This document shows positions 11,291-22,654 of a DNA stretch of 64,000 nucleotides, piece after piece. The position numbers were made by a program, and so were the translations under genes. The stretch comes from Orobanche coerulescens. Lineage: Eukaryota; Streptophyta; Magnoliopsida; Lamiales; Orobanchaceae. The DNA lies in contig CM065801.1 of the NCBI GenBank assembly GCA_033398695.1, forward strand, positions 7,998,001 to 8,062,000, read 5' to 3'. The notes under the pieces were generated by a model. The model made no database searches. It was not told where the DNA came from and saw only the letters and a program-made list of their open reading frames with translations. Position 1 is the stretch's first letter; every line of letters starts with the position of its first letter.

Positions 11291-12958
11291 TGATATAAAC
11301 AATTCTAATTAGAGTACTTGCCTTGGTTCGTTGACAAGAATAAAACTTCCACGAATATCAAAATACTCGAAGGTCGTCCCCTTCGATCAACCACGTGTTA
11401 AGCCCGAACCTTAAGAAAAGAAATAGTATAGAATTCATCTCATGCCGTACGAACGTCTAATAATTCAAATATTACGGTAGGAAGTCCTTAATATGCAATC
11501 TGTCTGGATCGCTTAACGCACGCTACGAATCCTATGTAGCGTACGTTAATGCTACTCGTTAGCGCACGCAGTACACACATCCTAGCGTACGCTAACCAGG
11601 CGTGGTCAGTGCCTCACTGATCACCGATCGACTCGGCCCGATGGCCTAACGTGCGTTACGTACCAAACGTAGCGTCGTTAACTCATGCTCGATAGCGCAC
11701 GTTAATCTACATAGCTTAGCGTGCGCTAACTGTGCATGGCGATTTACTCTTTGGGCGATGAGACGGATCTCAACATGATCAAACCAAATGAAATCCTCAT
11801 TGTTAATTCATGTTACCTCCATGAATATCATGTTCATACGGTTATGAATGATTTTACGGATAACAACAAATTCGGATTCAAGAATATGTATACTATTATG
11901 AAACCATATTCCATTTCAAATACAATTCTTCATGCGATGATTCAGAAGGCTTTAACGGTTGATATCAATACCTTTATATCAATAAAAACTATCACTCTGA
12001 AGTTTGAATAATGTTCCATCTTTACAAAATAAATCCTTCCATGATCAACCCTATAGATTCGTCTAACAATAATGATGTAAAAGTCAAGTCCATGATTGTT
12101 ATGAAAACACCTACTAGATTCGAATTACCAATGATAAAAGCTTCCTCTACTTGTTCAATGTAATAAGATTCGAATCATGATGTTCATAATCAAGGTACTT
12201 AAGGTCTATTAATCTCAATATTCCAAACATGATGTACTTTGGATAATTCCTCCAAGAAGATCAATATTTGCTAACATGATCATCTTATTCTCCATAACAC
12301 GAATCTAGAGTTGAAGATAGAATCAACATACCTTAATATGACGAAATCACTGAACCACAAGGTAGAATCCGACTCCGGTTGGTTATGTGCCACTCCAAGG
12401 TGTTACTTCTCTTCAATGATCACTCACAAGTGATAACCAATATTCAAGGATCACTAAGATGTGTTCTAAGTGTGTTAGATGGATGATTATAGCTCTCTGG
12501 CCTCTCAAGAATGAAGAATGGACGAAGGAAATGTAAGCCAAAACGGGTTGTTGTCTCATTTATAATATTCTGCACTTTAGCTAATTAGCGCACGCTACAA
12601 TACATACTTAGCGCCCTAATAAGCGTTGACTCCAAATCTGTCTGTGTTCGTCATGGGAATCTTATCCGACCCATGTCACATTGGCGCATGTGCTAGCCGC
12701 CTACCTCAATAATTCAGTGTCTAGCGCATGCAACTCCTACATACGTAGCGTGCGCTAGTAATAGCCGATAGCGCGCGTTAAGCTACATTCTTAGCGTGCG
12801 CTATCACGAGTTTGCATGAGAAATTTTGCATGTTGTTATACTTAAGTACAAGGATGCCAATGCAAGAAATATCATACTCCGATAATCAAAACCACAAATC
12901 CGAATAATACAGGGTTTGAATACAGATGAAATACACAGTAATAAATCCGAATATTACA
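11291..12958 (-). mobile_element. Minus-strand fragment of a related LTR
   Basis: Read on the minus strand it starts TGTAATATTCGGATTTA at 12958. It then shows a palindrome cluster (12830-12720, then 12600), a TATAAATG box near 12563, a CATATTAAGGTATGTTG splice-like site near 12335, a second palindrome cluster (11730-11510) and ends just after CCAAGGCAAGTACTC (about 11315). This is the LTR layout seen elsewhere in the window, without the 3' third. The 91-codon frame at 11736 lies in this LTR and is not a gene. Confidence 0.7.
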
Positions 12959-13500
12959 CTTTTAATATATAGTAGATACATACATGTTTATTTATTGTTG
13001 ATGAAGTACCAATAATTTTCAATATAATTAATTCAATATTGGATACACATACTGGTGTGATACTCATATGATTACCTTAAAATTTACCATAATAATATGA
13101 CAGTTATAATCGTTTTGAAAATACTAGCAAATGTACATTTCCTCCCTCCCGCCGCATTTATAAATAACAATTTATTTTACATATTTTTTAAAAAGTATAT
13201 GTATATGATATGAATTTCAGACCAGATACATATATTTTTTTAATAAATTTTAAAATTGACTTTTGTTTATATTTTGAATGTTAAAAAACTTACATCGATA
13301 CTGTGTTGGATCAGATCCAGCCACATCAGATTATTGAGTTAGAAATACTACTATGTATCTTTAATGATTACTCTCATAACTTTGTGACTAGATTTATTAT
13401 CAATATGAGGTATTTCCGGAACAAGAGTATTAAGGAGAGTTGAAATTTGCCAACTTTGTCTTATATTTATGATCATCAAAGCGTACACTCTTTTTAGTGT
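12959..13500. other. AT-rich sequence before the assembly gap
   Basis: No coding frame, RNA gene or recognisable repeat end was found here. A CCTCCCTCCCGCCG stretch near 13142 resembles the start of a Stowaway-type MITE, but no partner end is visible. Confidence 0.5.
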
Positions 13501-14000
13501 NNNNNNNNNNNNNNNNNNNNNNNNNNNNNNNNNNNNNNNNNNNNNNNNNNNNNNNNNNNNNNNNNNNNNNNNNNNNNNNNNNNNNNNNNNNNNNNNNNNN
13601 NNNNNNNNNNNNNNNNNNNNNNNNNNNNNNNNNNNNNNNNNNNNNNNNNNNNNNNNNNNNNNNNNNNNNNNNNNNNNNNNNNNNNNNNNNNNNNNNNNNN
13701 NNNNNNNNNNNNNNNNNNNNNNNNNNNNNNNNNNNNNNNNNNNNNNNNNNNNNNNNNNNNNNNNNNNNNNNNNNNNNNNNNNNNNNNNNNNNNNNNNNNN
13801 NNNNNNNNNNNNNNNNNNNNNNNNNNNNNNNNNNNNNNNNNNNNNNNNNNNNNNNNNNNNNNNNNNNNNNNNNNNNNNNNNNNNNNNNNNNNNNNNNNNN
13901 NNNNNNNNNNNNNNNNNNNNNNNNNNNNNNNNNNNNNNNNNNNNNNNNNNNNNNNNNNNNNNNNNNNNNNNNNNNNNNNNNNNNNNNNNNNNNNNNNNNN
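13501..14000. other. Assembly gap, 500 N
   Basis: Exactly 500 undetermined bases, the usual scaffold-gap placeholder, so the true distance is unknown. Open frames that cross it are artefacts. Confidence 0.98.
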
Positions 14001-14009
14001 AGTCTCTTC

Positions 14010-14171
14010 TAGAGATGTTAAACGGGCTCGGGCCCGGCGGGCTGGCCCGTTTAACCCGCCAAAAAATCGAGTTAGGGCTGATATTTCCTATCCCGTTTAA
14101 ATTCGGGCTTTTGGCGAATGAATTAGCCGGCCAGTTAGAAGTAACCCGAATCCATTAGGAATGGCCGATAT

Positions 14172-14224
<53 letters not shown>

Positions 14225-14814
14225 ATGCTACGGAAGTAGCCCTGAATACTGAACAACACTGATCTGATGAGCTTCAGTCTACCCGCATAGGAAAGCCATT
14301 TGCTAGTCCACGATTCCACCCTTTCTTTTGGTAATCTTATTAATGAGAGGCCTACAATCTCTGTTTGTGAGTCTAGTGGAAATAAGGGGCTATATATATC
14401 GTTAATTTCAACTTACACTAATACTATATTTATATAATATATATTAGTATTATATATGTAATATATATTAATATTATATATAATATATATTATTATTGTA
14501 TTTGTTAATATAGTGTGTGTATATATATATATATGTATATATATAAAAGTGTATTTTTTGTTATATTTATTATAGTATAGTTGTTACTATATATATAAAA
14601 TATATTGTTACTGTTTTTTTTGTTTATGACTTATAAAAGATTTTTTAAATATTTAGCCCGTTTAGCCCGTTTAGACCGAAGCCCGTTAGGGTTAGGATTA
14701 GGGCCGATATTTCCTAGCCCGTGTAAATCCGGGCTTTTTTGGCCCGGGCCGTTTAGCCCGAAGCCCGCTAGGGCTAGCCCGGAACCGCTAGGGCTAGCCC
14801 GTTTAACATCTCTA
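14010..14814. mobile_element. Non-autonomous hAT-like element (805 bp)
   Basis: The terminal inverted repeat TAGAGATGTTAAACGGGCT is perfect at both ends. Flanks GTCTCTTC (14002-14009) and CTCTCTTC (14815-14822) form an 8-bp target duplication with one mismatch, the hAT signature. Subterminal arms are rich in GGGCCCGG and AGCCCGTTTAG. The middle carries a TA/TG microsatellite (14171-14220) and AT-rich DNA; no transposase is encoded. The left end lies 10 bases from the gap. Confidence 0.8.
14171..14220. repeat. (TA)n(TG)n microsatellite
   Basis: About 9 TA and 14 TG dinucleotides inside the hAT-like element. Confidence 0.95.
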
Positions 14815-14912
14815 CTCTCTTCTCCATCAAGTAGCGGCCCAACGATTTCCTAATGATATCACGCATGATCCGGTTCAAGTCATGTTGCCGTTCTTGAAAA
14901 ATTATGGAGTTC

Positions 14913-15324
14913 GGCTCTGTTCTTTTGGACTGAATGAATCAATCGAATCGAATCAATTGAATTGGTGACCAATCGAATCGAATCGAATTTGAATTGAATT
15001 TGAATCGAATCAACTATCGAATGGATCTGAATCGAATCGACCGAATGGACTGAATCGAACTTAATCAATATATTTTAAGTGTAAATAATAATAATAGTAA
15101 TGATAAATAATAATAATAATAGTAATCAACAACAACAACGATAATAGTAATATTATTAGTAATAATAACAATAATAATAATTAAGATTAATAATAATAAT
15201 AAGAAGAAGAAGAATCGAATCGAATCAATCGAATCGATTAATCGAATGGCGAATCGAATCAATCGAATGAACATGAAATAAATCGAATCGAACCTAAACA
15301 AAAATAAGTTCAAAAGAACGGGGC
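14913..15324. mobile_element. MITE-like element with GAATC-rich interior
   Basis: The ends GGCTCTGTTCTTTTGGAC and GTTCAAAAGAACGGGGC are inverted repeats with a few mismatches. TTC flanks both sides, a possible 3-bp target duplication as in PIF/Harbinger. The interior is runs of GAATC/GATTC pentamers and (AAT)n, which create a spurious 102-codon frame on the minus strand. Superfamily is uncertain. Confidence 0.55.
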
Positions 15325-16024
15325 TTCTCTCTATCCAAATTGCGTACATAAACTCACTTACAATCACCTTCAAAACTCTATTTCTTGGATTCTACCTCTT
15401 GACTTGCACACACAGTCAGTTGACTCTTTCTTGCCAATCCCCATCCCGACAATTCCGGCCATACAACTGGAATATGGCTTGCCACGTAGGTTTCCGACCA
15501 ATTATAAATTGCATTAATCAAATTTATCTAAAATTGTGAATATCATATCGATCTTATAACGGGCTCCATCAATTGGGAAATCTAAATAAATATTTAATCG
15601 ATGTATATTTTTTACTCCGTAATTATTTTACATAATGAGTTTAATAGTTTTATTTTTTATTGAGAAAAATAATTGAATAATATTAATTTGACTGATTATT
15701 AAGTCAATAGTTTTATTTTTATTAAAAACTTAATTTGGTCAGTTACTAGGTTTGTATTAATAGTGTTTATATATAAATTTAAATCCCACATCGATTTTAC
15801 ATGAGACACAATCGATTGGATAGTCTAAATAAATATTCAAAATCAATATGTATTTTTGGCCTCATAATTATTTTGCACCATCAGTTAATAATTTTATTTT
15901 TATGAGAAAAAATTAATTTGATCAATGTTTTCTGCCCAAGCATAACAAATTTGACTATATTAATTGGTTCATTTTTCATGTTGACCAAATAAATTATTTT
16001 GTTTATATATATGAGAGAGAGAGA

Positions 16025-16055
<31 letters not shown>

Positions 16056-16062
16056 CACCACT
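15325..16062. other. AT-rich intergenic DNA with a (GA)n tract
   Basis: It contains several imperfect copies of a module with TTTGACCAATTATTGAGT-like text (15600-15990). The module recurs beyond the solo LTR at 21050-21840, so both sides were once one repeat-rich block. A (GA)n microsatellite occupies 16011-16055, right beside the LTR insertion point. No gene seen. Confidence 0.6.
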
Positions 16063-16644
16063 TGTAATATCCGCATTTTTTTCTTTCCCTTGTATTTTCA
16101 TTTTCGGTGTATTTCTCGGTCGTAGTGACCCTCGTGTATCTTTCAGTGTATCTTTTCAGTCACCTGTTGATCCGATTCTCGTTATTGTTGTGCGGAACCA
16201 CCGTTTCGGGGTTGCCGTGGATCCATTCTACGTGATGATACGTTTTGAGATGTTCAGTTTGTTGTTTCGTTCATATTCCGGTGTTTTAGACCATTTATAT
16301 TTCGTACCTAGCGCACGCTATCTTTTCTGCATAGCGCACGCTAGATGTCCCTTAGTAGCGCACGCTACGATTGCTTCGTAGCGCGCGCTAGAGAGCAAGT
16401 CCTGGGAGTGGCAGTGCTGATTCCAGCCCTCTGGACTAGTGGATTTGCGTACGCTACGTAGCCTAGCGCACGCTAATGTCGGGGGTTAGCTGTAATACCC
16501 GAGATCTTTATTCCGGATTCGTTGGGTTTTATCGGATTGTCATGGTCCTCATCGTAGGAATTTCGTGCCATGTTTGGTTGCGACTTGTTGGGACATGTTT
16601 TGGAGGCATTTCGGATCACTTTGTGAGTTTTTGAGATTTTGTGG

Positions 16645-17012
16645 TGTAGCGCACGCTAATGCTTGAAGCATAGCGCACGCTACTGCATGGTGTTTAGCGC
16701 ACGCTACTGAATGTGTAGCGCACGCTAAACTGGCAGTTCAGAGGCAGTCCAGTAGCTACTGGACTGGGACTGGAGCTTTGTTAGTGCACGCTAAGGCCGA
16801 TAGCTAGCGCACGCTATCGACTGCTTAGCGCACGCTCCCTCTTCTTTCTAGCGCACGCTACTCGGTAGGTGCGATTCGTCTGTGGCTCGGATCGGTTTTT
16901 GTGACCGTTAGCGCGCTACGGCCGTGGCTAGCGCACGCTAACTATGTTATACGCGGTTTCTCTGAGCGTTGACCCGTTAGCGCACGCTAATGAAGGGTGA
17001 TTAGCGCACGCT
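16645..17012 (+). repeat. Palindrome array of the inner LTR
   Basis: About a dozen TAGCGCACGCTA units, interleaved with CTACTGGACTGGGACTGG-type text that also occurs between palindromes of the outer LTR and element A. Confidence 0.8.
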
Positions 17013-19026
17013 AATAATCGGCCCGATAAATACCGACAAAGAGATTAAGTCGTCATTTCCCACTTTTCTTCATCCCTTCCGACGGGAGTGAGATCCAGAG
17101 GCGAGTAGGACCGATCTTTTTCTTTTAGCTTCATCTTTGAGCGGATTTGTAGATGTTTAACAACATCTAATCGTCTTCTTGGTCCAAATCAAGGTAATCT
17201 CTTGTTAGAACCCTATTTTCTTAAATTTGGGGTTTTTGCTTGGATTTGTGATTCTTGACCGATCTCATCCGATCGGTTATTTGTTCTTGTTTGTCTTGAC
17301 TGTAAGCTTCAGATTTTGTTAACCGTTCATCGATTTTTATCGCCCGGATCAACGATTCTTGATTTCTTTGAGAATACTTAGATCCTTGTCGTTTTTAGGA
17401 TCGTTTCGGATTTCGATTAGTGTTATTGATTCGTGGTGATGCTATTTTCGTAGTATTCGTGGGCTGTCGAAGTCTTGATCGTTTTTGGAGGTTCGAAGGT
17501 TGCCCGATCGTGCCCGTTCGTCGTTTCGTTGCTCGTGATATCGAGGCAAGTATCTTGTCCATACGTTTCATGTTTCGTAGGCGTAATTATTGATAAATGA
17601 TTATATACGAAACCCAATGTTTAATGAACGTAAAAAGGGATTGGTATGTTCTCGATAAATGTTGTCTTTCAACGATAATTCGTGTACTTCGTGAATATAT
17701 GTGTTCTCGGGATATGTGTGTTGGTTTTGTATGTTGAAAAGATGCTATGACCACTTTGAGTGAGTTTAATAGACTGTAATCCTTTGCCGGGGATTACGTA
17801 TTGTTATGTGTATTTGTTCGGTAAGAACGTATTGGGTGTGATATTAGTTGATACTCCTTTGAAAGGAGGTTGTGATGTTTAAGTGTTGCTTGGATTGATA
17901 TTCTGCTAATTGTTATGTGATCGTTGATAGTGATGTGCCTCCGGGTAGGATTGTTGAATCTCCGGGATCCATACTTGCTAGTATGGGTCGGGCGTGACCG
18001 TAGGGTTATCCAATCCGGGTATGTCTTGCGGGGACTCCGAGGTTCGGGGCTTGCTAGCCCGATGCCGAGATAACTTGTGGGGTTATCATCGGGTATGTCT
18101 TGCGGGGACTCCGAGGTTCGTGGCTTGTTAGCCCGATGCCGGGATAACTTATGGTTGTGATTTGGAATGGTTCTGTGGTTGTTGCCACGAGGACATGTGA
18201 TTTTTGGTATGGCTTCCTGTTGGGTTATTCACTCAGGTATGTTCTACGGGAGCATCTGAGGTTCGTGGCTTGTTAGCACGGGACGCGAATAATCCTTAGG
18301 AACATGTGATATGTGATTCGGGTCGTGGACCCTGTGGCTTATGATTCGGGTCTTGGACCCCGTGTGTTGTGAATTGGGTTGTGGAACCGCGTTTTATTAT
18401 TGGAATCATATTTCGGAAAGACGATTTTGGGCCGTGTCCCCAAGTGTTTTCGAAAGACTTGAGAATTCCTTATTTCCAAACGTTTTCAAACTCCCGAGAC
18501 CGTAAAATATTTTGTATGAGATACATGGTTCTTTTCCTACCTTTTATAAATCAAACTGTTTTGATTAAGTGATTTATCTCGGGAAATATATTCAAGATTT
18601 TATATTCTTGAAGCACGTTGTGTATGGCTTGTACTTTTGGTTTTATACTTGCACTAGCAAAACAGTGGAGTTTTGCTAACCCCCGAGTATTCGGGGGGTG
18701 GATGTCTGTATTGCGTCCAGGTACTTGCAGGTAGCTGGGGAGCGAATCACAGGATCGATACGAAGGATGGTGGGAGACGAAGATACTAATCACGTGAAGA
18801 CCAATTATAGAGTATTTGGTAGAGTCGTGTTGATTTTTCCTCCGATGTGATTTTATCGAGTTATGGAAGTGATATTGTATTCTAGCCCCTCCGTGGGTAT
18901 GTGTTCTGGGCAAGGATCTTGTATGTATTGTTCTGTGTGTTGTGATATAAGACCATATCGGTCTAATGGTCCTTTATGTAGCCATGTCGGCGATGTGAAG
19001 TGATGCATTGTTTTGTATTTAGCCTG

Positions 19027-19051
19027 GTAGATCCTCGCGGAGAGGGTCTGC
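19027..19051 (+). promoter_or_regulatory. LTR-terminal hairpin (inner solo LTR)
   Basis: GTAGATCCTC / GAGGGTCTGC, ten pairs with two G-U, loop GCGGA, followed by GGCGCTGTAATATT. The stem differs from other families at several positions, but pairing is kept. Confidence 0.65.
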
Positions 19052-19095
19052 GGCGCTGTAATATTCCCGAGTGGTTTGGGGGTGTTACATTAGCG

Positions 19096-19460
19096 CACGC
19101 TGAGACGCCCGGTAGCGTGCGCTAGTGTGAATGTCAAGTACTGGACAGTTTGCCACTGGACTCGACTGATGCCCAGGTAGCGCACGCTATTGGTCGATAG
19201 CGCGCGCTACCGATACACTTTAGCGCACGCTACGTTTGGTCGATAGCGCGCGCTAACCGGATCAGGTGTGTACTGACAGTTGCTTCTGGACTCGGCTGAT
19301 GTCCAGGTAGCGCACGCTATTGGTCGATAGCGCGCGCTACCGAGAGGTTATTAGCGCACGCTACGTTTGGAGTAGCGCACGCTAACGGCCAGAAATCTGG
19401 CTACTGGACTGGAGTTTGTTTCGTTAGCGCACGCTAACTTTGAGGATTAGCGCGCGCTAA
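19096..19460 (+). repeat. Palindrome array of the outer LTR
   Basis: About twelve TAGCGCACGCTA / TAGCGCGCGCTA units, with CCACTGGACTCG and TTCTGGACTCG spacer copies. Two 70-80-bp stretches (19160-19260 and 19285-19350) are tandem copies. It ends just before the TATA hairpin. Confidence 0.8.
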
Positions 19461-19461
19461 C

Positions 19462-19488
19462 ACTCCCTGGCTATATAAACCAGGGAGT
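19462..19488 (+). promoter_or_regulatory. TATA box inside a perfect 9-bp hairpin
   Basis: ACTCCCTGG and CCAGGGAGT are exact inverted repeats around CTATATAAA, so the TATA box forms the loop. It is the core promoter candidate of the outer LTR. Confidence 0.6.
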
Positions 19489-20086
19489 TGACCGAGATGA
19501 ACGTATTATTTTCATTTCTTCCTTCTCTCCGCGGTTAAGGCGATTCCGGGCGATTTCTTGGCGATTTCTTCCTCCGATCATCTCAACCATCAACTTTCTT
19601 GAGTTCTTGGTGTATATTAACAACATCAACACGAATCTTTCATCCTAATCCAAGGTAAAATCTCTTAGAATCCTACTTTTGGATAAATTGGGGGTTTCGG
19701 GATTTTCGTCCGATTCGTTCCGTTTTGTTGGTTAATCCATGATGAATATGATTAATCTTGTTGATATCATTAGTTTTCCTACGGATTCGTGTATATTTTC
19801 ATGGTTTTGCGAAAATCGGGAGGGTTTGGTTGTGGTCCGCCCTCGTTATTTTTATACAAATATACATGAATCGTAGGCGGGTTTTAGGGTGTATTCCATT
19901 TCTGTATCCGTCTAGAGTTTGTTGTGATTGTGTTCTTCGAATCGTTAGGTTCGGTACCGTTGGTTCCTAGCGTTCGTCGGTGTTTTTCCTTCCGTTCGTT
20001 GCGTCGTCAATTATTCAAGGCAAGTAATTCTTGGAAACATTTATGCTTAACGTGAAATGGTAATGTATATTGTGTGTGCTTTACTC

Positions 20087-20310
20087 ACCTCGGGAGGGTC
20101 CGACGGGGCCTCGAGGGAATCTATGGCTTCGTCCTGGATTCATGAGTTTGTTTCGCTAGCCAGCTCGGGAGGGTCCTTAGAGGCCTCGAGTGGGATTCGT
20201 GGCTTCATCTCGGTCCTAGGTGACGTGTGGTGCTTGATTTGTTTTATGAATGTGGCCAGCTCGGGAGGGTCCTTAGAGGCCTCGAGTGGGATTCGTGGCT
20301 TTGTCCCGGT
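20087..20310 (+). repeat. Tandem block in the outer LTR
   Basis: Three units with CTCGGGAGGGTCC, then GAGGCCTCGAG and GGATTCGTGGCTT; two of them (20162 and 20259) are almost identical. The similar peptides in overlapping frames on both strands are artefacts of this repeat. Confidence 0.75.
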
Positions 20311-20815
20311 CCTAGGCAAATTAATTGTGACTGTTTGTTTTCGGAAAAGACATGTCTGGTTTTGGTTTTTGAAATGATATTGGTGCATGTACTATGAAAT
20401 GTGTAAGCGATTGGTTTGACTTGATTACTTGTACTAGCGTAATTGCTAACCCCTTTGGGGACCCGTTGTGGGGAAATTCTTGTTATGAATTTCAGGTTAT
20501 GATCATCCGGACGAGCGAGCACTGGGACAGTACGAGGATGTTGGCCAGGGTCGTTGACATATGCATTTGGGTCATCTTATTTCTTTTGCTCACTTCGATA
20601 TGGTTGTTTCCACATTTATAAACTTATAGATTGTACTCGCGAGTATTTAGGCTTTTCATTTCGAACTCCGTTTGTATTACCTTATATGGCTACATTGTTG
20701 GTTGATGCTTAATTCGCCGGTTGCTCCGGGCATATTTTTATTTGTTGTATTATTAAAATGTGTGTCCTCGCTAACCGATATGGTTAGTCGAGTGGGGTTT
20801 TCTTGTTGTAGCCTG

Positions 20816-20838
20816 GTGGGTCCCATGTAGGGGTCCAC
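20816..20838 (+). promoter_or_regulatory. LTR-terminal hairpin (outer solo LTR)
   Basis: GTGGGTCCC / GGGGTCCAC, nine pairs with two G-U, loop ATGTA, followed by GGCGCTATAATAC. Confidence 0.65.
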
Positions 20839-20882
20839 GGCGCTATAATACACCCTGAATATCTCGGGGGTGTTACACCACT

Positions 20883-22650
20883 TTAACTCTATTATACATG
20901 GTATTTTCTAATTTTTAGATTCTTTTGATCTAAAATATTCTATGTCATATTGGTTTTGAATGAGACTTCACTCGTTAGAGAACTAAATAAGTACTTCTAA
21001 TCAATGTGTGTTTTACCATCATATTTCTCATATGCAATTAATTTGACCAATTATTGAGTGGGCCAAATAAATAGTGTTAATTTTATTGGAAAAGAAATTT
21101 GGCCAATCATTGAGTTGGCCAACTAAATAATCTTATTTTTATTGGAAAATTTAATTTGGCTAATTTATTTTTATTTAATTTAATTTGTCTAAGTTATAAC
21201 AACTCAAATTTAATTATGTACATTTTATAAGTTTTTAATAAATTTGGGTAATTAGTTTATATAATCAATGTGTGTTGTATGATCACAATTCTCATCGCCA
21301 ATTAGTTTGATCGATTATCGAGTTGGACAAATAAATAGTATTATTTTTATTGAAAATGTAATTTTGCCAATCATTAAGTTGACCAAATAAATATTTTTTA
21401 TTAAAAAATTATCTTGGCTAATTTGTTGACGTTTAATTTAATGTGTCCAATTAATTAACATATAATAATCTGAGCGAATTTGGATTTTCTGGAAGTCATA
21501 CGTAACAATCAATTATTATAACAACTTATATTTGATTATTTATGTTTTATATGTTTTAATAGCTTTAGGTAATTAGTGCATATAACTATATAAATTTGCG
21601 AGGAGAACATATTCTAAAATTATCTTTTAATCGAGTTTGAGATGAGTATAGGTATATAATATTTAAATGAGTTTGAGATTGCTAAACCCTAACTGTATTA
21701 TTTCGGGTATCACTATATGGGTTTGGTAGAAAAACGCATAGTAAATTCACTTTTACGTCAAATAGATTGCTTTATTTTTTACTGGAGAATCTAATTTGAT
21801 CAATTATTGAATTTGCATTGATCGTACTTATCTAAAATTATGAGGCTCTCCCGATTGGGGAACCTAAATAAATATATAAATTCAACTTTATATTTGTTAT
21901 TTTTTTTAATAAACTAGATTCTCTTCACTTCCAAATAAATATATAAAGTATCTAATAGCAATACGGATTCAGAGTACCGCGTTAACTCTCTCTCCTACAT
22001 GATTTTTTTTATTTATCTAACATTTTGAATCCCACATCAAAGTATAAGGATATAAAGTGTAGTAAATAGTTTTTGAAGATTGTGTAATTATAAACTTATA
22101 CTAGGAATTTAATTTTTAATCTTTTGTCATTTATAATGTATGAGTTTTCATTGAGATGAATTAACCAATTACTGTAACAACTTATGTTTAGTTATTTAAA
22201 TTGTATAATTTTAAATACGCTGAGTAATTAGCGGATATTATATAAGATCTGGGATATAAATGGGTAATAAAGTCACATTTTAATCGAATTTATGATGACT
22301 ATGGGTAATCAGGTATGTAGATTGTAAACGGGTACGAGTGGTTGAACTATATTTCATTGTTTCATGTGTTACTATACGAGTTTTGAACTGAAATATGTAG
22401 TAAAATTCTCTTTGAATCGGGTTTAAGACGAGTACAACTATATAAAGAAGTCTGAGTGAACAAGGCTAAAGCCTATATTTTCTCAAGCTGATTCGCAATA
22501 GCTATCAGTTCATAAGTTCGGGTGGCTGAATCTCATCCTCATTATTTCTGTTTATTGGTGTGTTCCGCTGCGGTACGGTTCCAAGTGGCTGGACCTTAAC
22601 AAAATATTAAATTATGTTTAAGTTTTTACTTATAAATTACAATGTAAAAT
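20883..22650. other. AT-rich repeat-rich intergenic DNA
   Basis: At least four imperfect copies of a module with CCAATTATTGAGT and CCAAATAAATAGT text occur at 21040-21440 and again near 21800, continuing the block at 15600-15990. Another pair of related stretches (21600-21760 and 22250-22450) contains TTTTAATCGAGTTTGAGATGA-like text. No gene or RNA seen; probably old transposon debris. Confidence 0.5.
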
Positions 22651-22654
22651 GATT

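Larger units (their letters stand above)
16491..19089 (+). mobile_element. Inner solo LTR inserted in the outer LTR
   Basis: A 2,599-bp LTR beginning TGTAATACCCG and ending GGGGGTGTTACA, flanked by TTAGC at 16486-16490 and 19090-19094. The target was a TTAGCGCACGCT palindrome of the outer LTR. It has its own palindrome array (16645-17012), AATCAAGGTAATC near 17190, GAGGCAAGTATC near 17542, two tandem units at 18018-18147, GCTAACCCCC-hairpin at 18676-18704 and terminal hairpin 19027-19051. Apparent frames inside (for example 18551-18913 minus) are not genes. Confidence 0.88.
16063..20877 (+). mobile_element. Outer solo LTR (chromovirus type), split by another solo LTR
   Basis: It starts TGTAATATCCG and ends GGGGGTGTTACA, and CCACT flanks it on both sides (16058-16062 and 20878-20882), a perfect 5-bp target duplication. 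Removing the nested LTR and its duplication leaves about 2.2 kb. Features: palindromes at 16308-16490 and 19090-19460, TATA box 19472-19478, ATCCAAGGTAAAAT near 19650, TTCAAGGCAAGTAA near 20016, tandem block 20087-20310, GCTAACCCCTTTGGGG plus ATTTCAG at 20448-20494, hairpin 20816-20838. There is no primer site or internal region, so it is a recombination product. Confidence 0.88.

Noticed and set aside
11736..12011. 91-codon plus frame without low complexity
   Set aside because: It lies antisense within the minus-strand LTR fragment, between its palindrome cluster and its splice-like site; no homologue recognised.
13469..14158. 229- and 171-codon open frames on the plus strand
   Set aside because: They consist of the 500 N placeholder plus the hAT-like element end.
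15065..15373. 102-codon minus frame
   Set aside because: Made of (AAT)n and GAATC repeats within a MITE.
20140..20522. 82- and 92-codon minus frames with TKPRIPLEASKDPPELA repeats
   Set aside because: Read from the tandem block of the outer solo LTR.
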